Shown here: positions 16,078-25,035 of the stretch, piece by piece
Layout of the letters: every line of letters begins with the position of its first letter
Position numbering within the stretch: position 1 is the stretch's first letter
Assembly (NCBI RefSeq): GCF_026262505.1
Contig: NC_067207.1
Location: 23,590,082 to 23,654,081, forward strand
Direction: 5' to 3'
DNA from: Trichomonas vaginalis G3
Lineage: Eukaryota; Parabasalia; Trichomonadida; Trichomonadidae
Length of the DNA stretch: 64,000 bases
Notes under the pieces: generated by a model
The model's input: only the letters and a program-made list of their open reading frames with translations
The model's database searches: none
What the model was told of the DNA's origin: nothing
Program-made: the position numbers and the translations under genes

Positions 16078-18231
16078 ATGCCCCCGTATAGAATGGATAG
16101 AAGGTCTGCTAAAATAAAAGCAGAGTTAGAAAGATATGGTTGGAGAGTTTCAAAGAAGTTTAAATATAGGAAGGGAAGACCAATAAAAGTCTATGACAAA
16201 CTGGCTGGTCTTCGCTACGAGATGGACTTAGAAACAGCGCGCGCCAACTATCCAAACAGACTAGAGAGGTTAGAAGAAGAACGTCTTATGGACATGCCTT
16301 TCGATGTTAGTGAACCTCAAGTTGAAGGACACGACGGCTTTGCCAGATTCTACTGGAAACATGACGAACAATTGCATCCTTTGAGAAGGAAAAAAGGTAG
16401 TGCAGAGGATGGTCATGCTCCCATGGAAAGAACAAGATATGCATATGAGAAGTACCGTGAAGTTAGAAGTCAAATTACATCTGGTCGAACCTTTACAGTA
16501 AACTTTGACGAAGGAAAGAACAAAGAAGGCTTCATGGGAGTACTTGCTGCCATACAAGACGGAAATAAGAAAGGATACAATCTCAGATTGACCATAACAG
16601 ATTTGGATGGTCACATTTACTATGCACATGGCAATGAACAAACAGCCGCACAACTTCTTGACGCTTTCAAGACTACAAAGAGAGAACAAATGTTTGACTC
16701 CGACTCAGACATTTTGAATGCAATTGAAGGAATTGCAAGCGTGAAGTTTGAATGGTACCAACCTAACCCGCAAGCAGTCAGACAACATGCTGGATACTTC
16801 CCGTTCATAAATAAGTCTGACATTGACTTGACAAGGTATGGAATTTACAATTCAATTGAAACAATTGTCAATGAACCTTGCATTCTTACATGTCTCAGGA
16901 ACTCTGGTCTTGTTACAGATGAGAAGATGAAGTATCTTGAGTCATGTGTGAAGACAAGGTACATTCTCAGAGGTCAATTGGCAAAAATTGCACCGTTGGC
17001 AAATGTGAATATTCGAGTCAACATACCTACAGCTAAAGGTTCTTCACATGACGACTATGTTGTTGACAAAGACTTACCATGGTTGAAGATTGTAATTGTC
17101 CACAACCACTTCATGTTGAACGAAAGTCTTACAAACCCATTGTTCGGAAAAGGCAAGTGCAACATTGTCAGAGCTGTAAACATTCTTTTCGAGAAAGGTT
17201 TGTTGGAACCAATTCCAGATGACAAGCTGACAGAAACTTTTGTACCAAAAGACGAAACAAACTTTTCACTGTTAGCAAGACCAAAAGTTGTTCCAGACAA
17301 AGTTCTAGTACAAAAGAAGTACACAGCTCCAAAAGGAGTTGGATTGTTCGGATACCAACCTGAACCAGAAGAACTTCCAATGAGGTTGCAAGAACTTCAA
17401 GATGCTATAAACAAACTTCCATTGAGACATCCAATTGACGTCAAATTGTATTGGAGAGCATCTGAGTTAGGTCAGAAGGTTTTATATGAAACAGGTTGCT
17501 TCGACGATGTTTATGAGATAACAGGAGAAGTTTCTCAGAAGATAAGAGACTCACTTGAATTTCCACGAACTGGTCCGATTGGATGCGACAAGTTCGACTC
17601 AGATGAAAAGATATACTATGTCGACCTTAACGCTGCATACATGAGGTTTGTCCAATATATCCCGACTGGAATTCCAAACGAAGATGGAGAGTTCCCAGGA
17701 AGGAACTATACAGTTGGAAAAGTCATACAACAACTCTATGATATTAGGAAAGCTTCAAACCCCAAACTCGCAATGACACTGAAATTGCTTATGAATTCGA
17801 CATGGGGATATTCCATTAAGAAACCTCAAGAGATGAAGAGTAAACATTATGAGAAGGTCGACAACTTTGTTGAAAGGTTTTCTCCTTTTGTTTTGAAGTA
17901 CGAATTCACTCAAGGTCAAAGTGGCTTAGTAACCACATTAAAACCTATTGTCGAACATTGGTCTTACCCTCAGTTCGCAAAGGCAGTCCTTGACAACTAC
18001 AACAAATTCTTCTCCGAAGTCAAATCCAAAGTTGTGGTATACTATGAGAACATCGACGCACTCATGACGAACGAAGAAGGCTATAACAAACTCATTGAAT
18101 TGGGTTTAGTCGGTGAGAAGATGGGCTGTTTTAAGCTAGACAAGGTATTTTCCGAAGTTCATGTCCTCTCCAAGCGAAAGTACTGGGCTGTTAAAGAAGA
18201 TGGTGAAATAGTTAAACATTGCATGAAGTAA
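16078..18231 (+). CDS. Family B DNA polymerase, short and possibly defective
   Basis: The protein is 717 residues from the ATG at 16078; an upstream ATG at 16006 lies inside the previous gene. Motif A is D516-LNAAY, motif B K569-LLMNSTWG and motif C YYEN658-ID660-A, followed by a KRKYW motif. Polinton polymerases are usually longer, about 1000 residues or more, with a 3'-5' exonuclease domain and terminal-protein inserts. Here A and B are only 53 residues apart, too close for a TPR1 insert or full fingers, I see no exonuclease motifs, and the protein stops soon after KRKYW inside a tandem repeat. Motif C has Asn for the first Asp. Internal and C-terminal deletion seems likely. The expected role is copying the element. 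Confidence 0.85.
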   Translation: MPPYRMDRRSAKIKAELERYGWRVSKKFKYRKGRPIKVYDKLAGLRYEMDLETARANYPNRLERLEEERLMDMPFDVSEPQVEGHDGFARFYWKHDEQLHPLRRKKGSAEDGHAPMERTRYAYEKYREVRSQITSGRTFTVNFDEGKNKEGFMGVLAAIQDGNKKGYNLRLTITDLDGHIYYAHGNEQTAAQLLDAFKTTKREQMFDSDSDILNAIEGIASVKFEWYQPNPQAVRQHAGYFPFINKSDIDLTRYGIYNSIETIVNEPCILTCLRNSGLVTDEKMKYLESCVKTRYILRGQLAKIAPLANVNIRVNIPTAKGSSHDDYVVDKDLPWLKIVIVHNHFMLNESLTNPLFGKGKCNIVRAVNILFEKGLLEPIPDDKLTETFVPKDETNFSLLARPKVVPDKVLVQKKYTAPKGVGLFGYQPEPEELPMRLQELQDAINKLPLRHPIDVKLYWRASELGQKVLYETGCFDDVYEITGEVSQKIRDSLEFPRTGPIGCDKFDSDEKIYYVDLNAAYMRFVQYIPTGIPNEDGEFPGRNYTVGKVIQQLYDIRKASNPKLAMTLKLLMNSTWGYSIKKPQEMKSKHYEKVDNFVERFSPFVLKYEFTQGQSGLVTTLKPIVEHWSYPQFAKAVLDNYNKFFSEVKSKVVVYYENIDALMTNEEGYNKLIELGLVGEKMGCFKLDKVFSEVHVLSKRKYWAVKEDGEIVKHCMK

Positions 18232-18268
18232 AACGTTGCATGAAGTAAAACATTGCATGAAGTAAAAC
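18218..18268 (+). repeat. Three tandem 17-bp repeats at the polymerase 3' end
   Basis: The unit (A/G)TTGCATGAAGTAAAAC occurs three times without gaps. The first copy encodes the last residues and stop codon of the polymerase, so the present C-terminus may have been created by repeat expansion. Confidence 0.8.
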
Positions 18269-18271
18269 ATT

Positions 18272-18318
18272 TTTTAAAACAGTATATTTTTACATATATT
18301 AAATGCTTCAGGTTGAAA
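18272..18318 (+). repeat. 47-bp promoter/start repeat, copy 1
   Basis: This segment spans the leader TATATTTTTACATATATTAA, the ATG at 18303 and the first five codons. It recurs at 19884-19930 with one visible difference. Confidence 0.85.
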
Positions 18319-19163
18319 AACAAAGAACAAAAGCAGCAGATACAAAACCGTTAGACTATATCTTTACAAATGCCGGTAGAAATATTTCAGATGAAGAAAT
18401 TTCATCCCGTTCATACAGGTTTGACTATCCAATTCGTTGGCTTCAAAGTCCTTCAGATGCAAAGGCAATAGGATTTAGAAAAGTTTTGTTTTCAAATAGA
18501 ACTAACGCTTTTATGTTCGCAGTATATTTTCATGGGCAGTATGAAGGTTCTGATGGTCTAATAGACAAATTTGACGAAATGAGAATCTTTACAATTCGTT
18601 CAGACGAAAGTCTTGAGAAAACTCTAAATGACTTTCAAACTCAAATAAACAAATACTACTGGGAATTTCAAGAAAAATACGACTCTTTACTAAATGGAAC
18701 ATACTATCTAAAACTAGAATACAACAAGATGAATTCCACCGTTTCATTTCAAAGGATTGAAATTAACCCTCCAAGAAGTACAGAGTTTTTATTTTGGGAA
18801 GTAGACAAACGTTCTTGGGCACAATTTCTTCGGTTACTAAACCAGAACGAACCATTGCCACCTGACGGTCCGTTTAAATTTATACGTCCACCAGCAGATT
18901 TGACAGTTTATAGAAACGTGTTTGACCCTCAAAATGTTATGTGTCATGCAAGTTTCAGTTCAAGCAACAATAGTTTTCTATGTATTGGTAAGGACTTTTA
19001 TGACTTTGCTTCTAAATTCTACGAACCACCTAGTAACAGTTTCTCTGACTTTCAAGTTTGGTTCACAACAAATGGTGTGCAACATATTATTCCATTGTAC
19101 TATGACTTTTATCTCGAATTGTCTTTCATATATAACTACGGAAAAGTGCTGAAAAAGTATTGA
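18303..19163 (+). CDS. Structural-type protein, paralogue B
   Basis: The protein is 286 residues, paralogous to the minus-strand gene at 11618-12466. Conserved blocks occur in the same order: TKPLD, FTNAGR, YRFDYPIRWL, KAIGFRK, HASFSSSNNSFLC, YEPPSN, DFQVWFTT, IPLYYDFYLELSFIYNYG. The internal part is diverged, so the duplication is not recent or the copies have different roles. A capsid-associated (penton or minor jelly-roll) function is a low-certainty guess from size and strand-like pattern. The start region is one copy of a 47-bp direct repeat. A GGTGA palindrome module follows the stop. Confidence 0.62.
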   Translation: MLQVEKQRTKAADTKPLDYIFTNAGRNISDEEISSRSYRFDYPIRWLQSPSDAKAIGFRKVLFSNRTNAFMFAVYFHGQYEGSDGLIDKFDEMRIFTIRSDESLEKTLNDFQTQINKYYWEFQEKYDSLLNGTYYLKLEYNKMNSTVSFQRIEINPPRSTEFLFWEVDKRSWAQFLRLLNQNEPLPPDGPFKFIRPPADLTVYRNVFDPQNVMCHASFSSSNNSFLCIGKDFYDFASKFYEPPSNSFSDFQVWFTTNGVQHIIPLYYDFYLELSFIYNYGKVLKKY

Positions 19164-19171
19164 AAAATACT

Positions 19172-19245
19172 TTTAGGTGAAGAGGTGAGATGTCACCTGT
19201 TTTCTCACCTGTTTTTTCACCTCTTGAATTTGTCATGATTTCATC
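19172..19245. repeat. GGTGA palindrome module 1
   Basis: The sequence TTAGGTGAAGAGGTGAGATG then TCACCTGTTTTCTCACC gives a strong hairpin around GGTGAGATGTCACC, followed by TTCACCTC and a TCATGA palindrome. It follows a gene stop and could terminate transcription or act in recombination. About ten further copies lie at 20.1, 20.3, 21.3-21.8 and 32.9-33.7 kb. Confidence 0.7.
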
Positions 19246-19305
19246 GTAGAAAACTCATGAAAACAATTTATTTTTAAAACAATATATTTTTTTATTTTAT
19301 TTGAA

Positions 19306-19914
19306 ATGTACGCTGAGTTTGTTGGAGAAGACCGTTGGGAAACTTGTTTGTTAGATGAGAAATATGAAATTCACTGTTGTGAGTCATTTGAAGTCAGAAA
19401 CAAAAAGACAAAAAGAGTTTTAAGCGAATGGGAGCGAAATGACGGATATGCTGATATGAAGATGGGTGGAAAACACTATCTTAAACATGTTGTCATTGCA
19501 ACTCATTTTATACTGAATCCTAACAATTTACCTTTTGTAGACCATATAAACCATATAAGAAACGACAATAGACTTGAAAACTTACGTTGGGTCACTTATT
19601 CTGAAAACAATAAGAACAAAGGTAAATTAAGAGATATTGTATTCGAATTTGTCGACGAACTAGAAGATGAAACAATTGAAATTACAGACTATGGCAAGCA
19701 TACGTTGGAGTTTTACTACTATAGCGAAGAACAAGACTCTTTCTACTTTTATACCGGCGTAAACTATAGGAAATTACAAGTATATTTTACTAAGGCGGGC
19801 TATGCTTATGTAAACACTAGAGATACAGATGGAAATACGTTCGAATACTTCTTAACAAATTCAAGAAGCTATATGGCATACCATTTTAAAACAATATATT
19901 TTTACATATATTAA
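19306..19914 (+). CDS. HNH endonuclease (homing-type)
   Basis: The protein is 202 residues. The HNH core spans about 56-100: H61/H67 region, VDHINHIRNDNRLENLRWVT (D79, H80, N88) and a following NNKNKG, the HNH_3-type pattern seen in phage homing endonucleases. It would nick or cut DNA and may help spread itself or this segment. The final residues (FKTIYFYIY) are translated from a copy of the promoter repeat that starts the 18303 gene, so the natural 3' end has probably been replaced by recombination. The leader is TATATTTTTTTATTTTATTTGAA. Confidence 0.82.
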   Translation: MYAEFVGEDRWETCLLDEKYEIHCCESFEVRNKKTKRVLSEWERNDGYADMKMGGKHYLKHVVIATHFILNPNNLPFVDHINHIRNDNRLENLRWVTYSENNKNKGKLRDIVFEFVDELEDETIEITDYGKHTLEFYYYSEEQDSFYFYTGVNYRKLQVYFTKAGYAYVNTRDTDGNTFEYFLTNSRSYMAYHFKTIYFYIY

Positions 19915-19930
19915 ATGCTTCAGGTTGAAA
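19884..19930 (+). repeat. 47-bp promoter/start repeat, copy 2
   Basis: Nearly exact copy of 18272-18318, including ATG and the codons for MLQVE, but here the frame runs only 21 codons into unrelated sequence. With copy 1 it brackets the 18303 and HNH genes. Confidence 0.85.
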
Positions 19931-20068
19931 GAATACGGTGGAGCCAAAAGTGGCTCGACCTCAAAACAAGCATTTTATGAGCTTACAAAGGGTGTTATGA
20001 ATGAATTCAGCAACATACATCCTGACCTCGTTCATTTTGTTGCTAAATTCAGTAAAAATAATGTTTAG
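19931..20068 (+). pseudogene. C-terminal fragment of an unknown gene
   Basis: An open 45-codon stretch without a start codon begins exactly where the promoter repeat ends. It ends in a stop at 20066-20068 within the next GGTGA module. Its residues (KQAFYELTKGVMNEFSN and on) look like a normal protein end. It appears to be a 3' gene remnant joined to the promoter repeat by recombination. The family is not recognised. Confidence 0.5.
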
Positions 20069-20357
20069 GTGAAGAGGTGACATCTCACCCGTTTTCTCAC
20101 CTCTTTTCTCACCTCATGAATTTTCATGAATTTCATCGTAAATGTTTTGTCGAAACTTCTTCATCGTAAATGTTTTGTCAAGACTTCTTCGTTTATGTTT
20201 TGTCGAAACTTCTTCGTTTATGTTTTGTCGAAACTTCATCGTTTATGTTTTGTCGAAACTTCATCGTAATGAGCGTAAATGACCCAAAAATATAATTTAG
20301 GTGAAGAGGTGACATCTCACCTGTTTTCTCACCTCTTTTCTCACCTCATGAATTTTC
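20064..20357. repeat. GGTGA modules 2-3 with a forward 25-bp-type array
   Basis: Two palindrome modules (about 20064-20130 and 20297-20357) flank tandem units of the type TCGTAAATGTTTTGTCGAAA (about 20135-20265). The same unit occurs in reverse complement at 21598-21685, so the gene at 20419 lies inside a large interrupted inverted repeat. Confidence 0.75.
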
Positions 20358-20418
20358 CCGAAATAAAAATAAAGTTAGTTTTTTTTAAAAAAATATTTTT
20401 TATTTTTATTGTAAGAAC

Positions 20419-21333
20419 ATGTTAGCAACTACAGCACCAAACTCGCTAGTCATGAATCCTACGTCAATGTTGGTAGAGATGAAAAACTTCATTCCTTCTT
20501 CATATACTTTTGAAACAGAAATCCAGAAGATAAAGCAGGAATTGTTAACAAGTAATTTAGACTGTACCGCACAGGATGAAACAAATGAACAGTATCTTTA
20601 TGAAATGCAGGACATTATTGACCATTTACCCAAATTGCCTGAAATTCAGCAGCAAAAACTCACTATTCCCGAATTTGACGAAATTGAAGTGAAACCAACT
20701 GACTCAGTAGAAATAAAGAAGTTCATACGAAAGGTAAATTATGAATTCCTTGGTTTTCATTGCAACCATAAGGTTATGGACAAAGATTGCGACATGGTAT
20801 ATAAAAATATTTCTGACATATATAAATCTGGGGAGTTTAAGACCTACGACAACTTTGTTTCGTTAGTTGCTGAATGTGTATGGGAAATAAGAGATAAAGA
20901 TAGTAGGGGTAAGGTATGGAATGAACAGATAAGACCCGCTATGTTTGAGATGAAGAGAGCAATTGACGCCTTGGTTGTTTTAGCAGGTAAGGTTTCAGAA
21001 TATAACGCAAAAATGAACCCACAATGTTCTAAATGTAAAGCAGCAATGAGGAAATATAACTACTCAGTCAAAGAGATAGAAAGAATGAGAAACGACTATG
21101 CAGATTTAAAGAAAGAAGCAGAAAAGCCAGCAGAAAATAAAATGGACATGTTAGAATTTCTGAACAAAAACTATCCAACAGCAGACGATTTCCTTCTATC
21201 TGATGTCAAGAAGAAGTATAAAGAGACTTTCGGTATCGTTAAAACATTTGACATACTAAAAGAAGAAATAGAAGCTACGAAATTGTTTAGAATTTCAAAT
21301 ATACATCGTACAATTCATGTAAAACGCTTATAA
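20419..21333 (+). CDS. Maverick hypothetical protein, 304 residues
   Basis: No family is recognised. Visible features are an acidic N-terminal half, a CSKCK motif near residue 208 followed by a coiled coil (about 215-240), and a C-terminal region (KKKYKETFGIVKTFDILKEEIEATKLF) that could be a winged-helix-like DNA-binding tail. The whole gene lies between inverted GGTGA modules and inverted arrays, as if carried as a cassette. Its last codons and stop are duplicated 180 bp downstream (21496-21520). Confidence 0.6.
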   Translation: MLATTAPNSLVMNPTSMLVEMKNFIPSSYTFETEIQKIKQELLTSNLDCTAQDETNEQYLYEMQDIIDHLPKLPEIQQQKLTIPEFDEIEVKPTDSVEIKKFIRKVNYEFLGFHCNHKVMDKDCDMVYKNISDIYKSGEFKTYDNFVSLVAECVWEIRDKDSRGKVWNEQIRPAMFEMKRAIDALVVLAGKVSEYNAKMNPQCSKCKAAMRKYNYSVKEIERMRNDYADLKKEAEKPAENKMDMLEFLNKNYPTADDFLLSDVKKKYKETFGIVKTFDILKEEIEATKLFRISNIHRTIHVKRL

Positions 21334-21765
21334 AATAACTAGGGTGAGAAAAGAGGTGAGAAAACGGGTGAGATGTCACCTCTTCACCTAAACATTATTT
21401 TTTACTGAATTCAGCAACAAAATTCTGAGTAAAATAATTTTTAGGGCATGTGTCAAACCGTTGAGTTTTCACAAAATTTAAAAAATAACGTTTACCATGT
21501 AAAACGCTTATAAAATAACTGAGGTGAGAAAACAGGTGAGAAAACGGGTGAGATGTCACCTCTTCACCTAAACATTATTTTTGTCTGATTTACGCTCATT
21601 ACGAAGAAGTCTTGACAAAACATTTACGAAGAAGTCTTGACAAAGCATATACGAAGAAGTCTTGACAAAGCATATACGATGAAATCATGAAAATTCAAGA
21701 GGTGAGAAAAGAGGTGAGAAAACGGGTGACATCTCACCTCTTCACCTAAACATTATTTTTATTGA
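21316..21765. repeat. GGTGA modules 4-6 with a reverse array and a 180-bp duplication
   Basis: CATGTAAAACGCTTATAA followed by a palindrome module occurs at 21316 and again at 21496. A third module lies at about 21699-21758. Between them (about 21598-21685) are reverse-oriented units of the type ACGAAGAAGTCTTGACAAA. This is the mirror image of the 20064-20357 block. Confidence 0.75.
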
Positions 21766-21869
21766 ATTCAGCAACAAAATTCATGAATTTCCTTAAGATA
21801 CAAAATAGAAAAAATAAAGTTAGTTTTATTTTTATTTATTTTTTTATTTTGTATGTAAAGACAGATATG

Positions 21870-22666
21870 TCAACAACAGAGAACACAACAACAGTTATAG
21901 TCCATGAAGCTATAAATGAAGAATATGAGTGGATACAATATAACAAACAATTGCGTCTCATTCGTTCGGTCAAAGATGACATGTACCAAATGCAAAGTAT
22001 TTTGAATGCTCTTCGTTCTACAAAGCAAGCATATCATTGGTTTGAAAACCAACAGACAAAAGAACTTTTAGAAGAATTTCCTCATATGTTTGCTACCCTC
22101 GGAAAACCGAGGGTAGAGATTCCGTACGAAAATCGCAAGAATTTGGCTCCTGGTTTGAGAGGTTGGTATGTACATAGACTTCTTGTAAATGCTGTTGCAA
22201 TGTGGGCTTCACCTCGTTATGCTTGTTATATTTTCATGATGTTAGATGAAATTCATAGACAAGAACGTGAAGAGATGGAAAACAAGCTTGAAGCAAAAGA
22301 CAAAAGCATTCAGAAAAGAATACCACGTTCGGTACCAAAAGGAAAGGAAAAGAGTTATAAGTATATGATTTATACTGAAGAGATGGAAAATGAAGAAGAT
22401 AAAGATATGGTTATGTTGCATTTAGTCAGAAGAAACCAAAAGCTTTTACGACCTTGCTAAGATTTACAATCTGACAGAAATTGGTTCTATCGCGAAAACT
22501 TACCGATTTCAATGACTCCAAATGAAGATGTTAAACAGATAGTTCAAGATACGTTACTCCAACACTATGATAGAAAGGTTGTACAATACTTACCTTCAAA
22601 GAAGATTTGCCATTGTTAAAGGAAAAAATAACAGAGTATTTTGACAACTTCAAACAAGCAGAGTAA
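21870..22666 (+). pseudogene. KilA-N domain protein, frameshifted
   Basis: The open part (21870-22460, 197 codons) has a KilA-N DNA-binding domain at about residues 50-130, marked by RGWYVHRLLVNAVAMWASPRYA. A C-terminal region of the type found in viral KilA-N/BRO proteins follows (LVRRN). Family-like coding continues beyond the stop in shifting frames (near 22437, 22475 and 22590) to a natural-looking stop at 22664-22666. The gene is therefore disrupted at least three times. KilA-N proteins of viruses and Mavericks are putative DNA-binding regulators. The ATG at 21870 is preferred over upstream non-ATG codons. The upstream leader is T-rich like its neighbours. Confidence 0.75.
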
Positions 22667-22755
22667 ATGAACTCTTTATTTTTACGCTTGACTTCAGATG
22701 GCTCAGGTAGCTCTATAAAGTAAATTGCCTTGTCAAATCCTTCTGGCATTCCGAG

Positions 22756-23115
22756 TCCTTCCTTCCGACAGGAAAAGTCCTTCCTTCCAACAGAAAAAGT
22801 CCTTCCTTCCAACAGAAAAAGTCCTTCCTTCCGACATTCCAAGTTCTTCCTTCCGACATTCCAAGTTCTTCCTTCCAACTGGAAAAAAAATTTCCCGACA
22901 ACTGGAAAAAATTTCCTGTTGTTCGTCGTAAACCATTCAAATTTTCGAAAATTGAGAACTTTTTTGGTCGAACGACAGAAAAATTTTTCCTTCAGACAGG
23001 AAAAAAATTTCCCGACAACTGGAAAAGTTTTTTCTTCCGACATTCCGAGTCCTTCCTTCCGACAGGAAAAGTTCTTCTTCCAACAGGAAAAGTTCTTCCT
23101 TCCGACAGGACACAA
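22756..23115. repeat. 22-bp minisatellite in two blocks
   Basis: Units of the type TCCTTCCTTCCGACAGGAAA occur about six times at 22756-22885 and again, more degenerate, at 22985-23115. A unique island (about 22918-22982) lies between. A 22-bp period shifts frame each unit and leaves all frames open, so the long ORFs here are artefacts. Confidence 0.8.
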
Positions 23116-23119
23116 ACGA

Positions 23120-23272
23120 ATGTCCGACGTACCACCAACCGAGTCCATTCCAAAGCCAGAAGAACCGACAGCCCCAGCACACAACAGACTAAGACTCAAA
23201 CACTTACATTTTTCAAGCTTGACTTTTTACAATTTGAACTTTGTTTGCGTTATGAATTCTGAAGAAGTATGA
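23120..23272 (+). CDS. Possible 50-residue Pro-rich ORF
   Basis: The ATG follows the last minisatellite unit. The first 25 residues are Pro/Glu-rich (MSDVPPTESIPKPEEPTAP). The end overlaps the 3' end of the ATPase pseudogene on the other strand. It may be the N-terminus of a truncated gene; support is weak. Confidence 0.22.
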   Translation: MSDVPPTESIPKPEEPTAPAHNRLRLKHLHFSSLTFYNLNFVCVMNSEEV

Positions 23273-24175
23273 GGGTCTTGTATGACTTTATACTTCTCCC
23301 ATAGTTCATGTCTGTCAAACTTACCTTGGACTCTTTATAGTTCCATGAAATCGTCTTCGGACAATCCAGGGAAAAGTATTATGTCAGTCAGTATTCTCTT
23401 TACATCTTTACTTAAACCTTTGCTGTCTGTACACAAATGACAACTGAGATGTTAAAGTGTCTGAGCTTCTTAAGAATTCGACACATGTCTTGTTCTCTAT
23501 TCTTTAACAAAGGATGAGAAGCAAAGTCATCTAAGATAAGAAGACATCTGTGAGGTTAAGTCTTCCAATCGTAAGATTGCAATTTCTTCGAATGTATTCT
23601 ATCTCTTTCTGTTTTTCTGAAGTGTTTCTTCTCTAATATTCTCTGCATTTCCTCATTTGGGTCTTTAAACTTAGAATTTATATACTCATTTATAGCATTG
23701 TACTTCAAAACTCTTCTTTGGTACTTCTTTATCCAATCTAACAACTCAGAGTCTTTTATACATACTAACTTAGACTTTTTATAATATCTTTGAACGAATT
23801 GACGGTTTGGTCAAATTGACCAGAAGTACTACAAATAACAACTAACTCATAGAATGGGTTTCTTCTCATCTAGTTCTTGTTGTTGTGCAGCCATTTTAAG
23901 ATAAGTGAAAGTCTTACCCGACCAGGTGGTGCAATTAGACCTGTTATACCATTCTGAGCAAATAAGAACTTGTCATGTATAGGCTTTATCTGAGCATTTT
24001 CCAACTTCCTCTTGTTCTTATTTAAAACATTCTCAAATTTCTTGTCAATGTCAGCAAACTTTTTTTCTAACATATTTTTAGAAAAATTAAAATTTTTATC
24101 TTTTTGAAAATGTCGAGCGATTTCGCTATCTATATTCGAGACAAACTTTTCGACAGCAAAACATCTGTCGACCAT
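23227..24175 (-). pseudogene. FtsK/HerA-type packaging ATPase, frameshifted
   Basis: The start is at 24175. An N-terminal helical part leads to GLIAPPG (about 23935), where the Walker A GxGKT continues only in the next frame: a one-base loss sits inside the P-loop. Downstream, Walker B CLLILDDFA and the sensor strand VVICVQTAK are visible (about 23400-23550), with further frame breaks near 23855, 23560, 23425 and 23340. The last coding stretch ends at 23227. The intact enzyme would pump element DNA into capsids. The order of motifs and the size (about 315 codons) match Maverick packaging ATPases; this copy cannot make the protein as sequenced. Confidence 0.8.
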
Positions 24176-24189
24176 AAAATCTTACATAG

Positions 24190-24564
24190 TGTAAACAAGA
24201 AAGGGAATTTGTTCTAAAGTTCTGTTTCTGGGAATATGACAAGAACCATAAAACATTAAGCAGAGCAGTCTTAAAATTTGTCAATGACAGACTTGTTGAC
24301 AGAGATGACGCCGATTGGAAAGATGAAGTCCAACAAAAGTTCTTAGAATGCAAAGAAGACACATGCGCTGTTCTTGAAGATGAAATAGAAAACAGAATAG
24401 ATGAGCTATTAAAGGACAAAGAACTTTTACATAAATATGGTTGCGCCAAATTTGACATAACTCCACCAGAGAAGAAGAAGAAGAGAGAGAAGAAAGAAAA
24501 GAAAGTAGAAGAAGAGAAGAAAGAACCAGAGCCAGTTCCAGAGAAAAAGAAATTTGACATGTAA
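24190..24564 (+). pseudogene. Start-less ORF with a Lys/Glu-rich tail
   Basis: An open frame of about 124 codons runs to a stop at 24562-24564 but has an upstream stop and no usable ATG. The first part looks like a normal helical protein (LVDRDDADWKDEVQQKFLE) and the last 40 residues are Lys/Glu/Pro-rich. It faces away from the ATPase gene, only about 14 bp from its start, as in the other divergent pairs, so its start codon has probably been lost. Confidence 0.5.
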
Positions 24565-24580
24565 AAATAAAATTTTATTT

Positions 24581-25000
24581 TTAGAACATTTCTGGGTCAA
24601 TGTCAATGTTCTCTTCCTCTTTAGGAGCAAACACTGGTTTAGACTCTAAAATCTTTTTACCCAATTTACCTTGAACTTCAACTATCTTAGACTCATAATA
24701 TTCATAGTCGTCTGTCTTCTTTGGTTCATAAGGTATAACAAGTTTGTATGCTTTGCCTTCTTTAAGGTTTGAAAACCTTCTGTCAAAACTTTCTTTGACT
24801 GTTAACAAACCTTCTATGTCTAAGTCTTCAAATTTCGCACCATTTTTAGTCACAATAGCAAACTTAACTGGTTCGATGTTCCAAACTTTGTCAAATGTAG
24901 ACTTTTCAAAATGGTAGAAGTAAACATTCAAATAAGCGAATGGGTCTAGTTCTTCTTTAAGTCCTGACATGTACTTGTTTACTGAGATGAATTTTGCCAT
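24581..25000 (-). CDS. Maverick hypothetical protein, 139 residues
   Basis: One of the very few intact frames in the right half. No family is recognised. It is a mixed alpha/beta-looking protein (VKFAIVTKNGAKFEDL, KAYKLVIPYEPKK) ending in an acidic tail (EEENIDIDPEMF). Its leader on the minus strand contains TATTTTTTTATC, like other genes of the element. It is convergent with the 24190 remnant and directly upstream lies the helicase pseudogene in the same direction, so a replication-related role (for example ssDNA binding) is conceivable but unproven. Confidence 0.55.
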   Translation of the reverse strand: MAKFISVNKYMSGLKEELDPFAYLNVYFYHFEKSTFDKVWNIEPVKFAIVTKNGAKFEDLDIEGLLTVKESFDRRFSNLKEGKAYKLVIPYEPKKTDDYEYYESKIVEVQGKLGKKILESKPVFAPKEEENIDIDPEMF

Positions 25001-25035
25001 CTTTTCTATCGGATAAAAAAATATTTTTTTAAAAT

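Noticed and set aside
22531-23272. Several overlapping frames of 60-220 codons
   Set aside because: Most lie in a 22-bp minisatellite that leaves all six frames open; the translations are repeat noise.
24126-24560. Minus-strand Ser/Phe-rich frame of 144 codons
   Set aside because: It is the antisense of a Lys/Glu-rich coding tail; low-complexity artefact.
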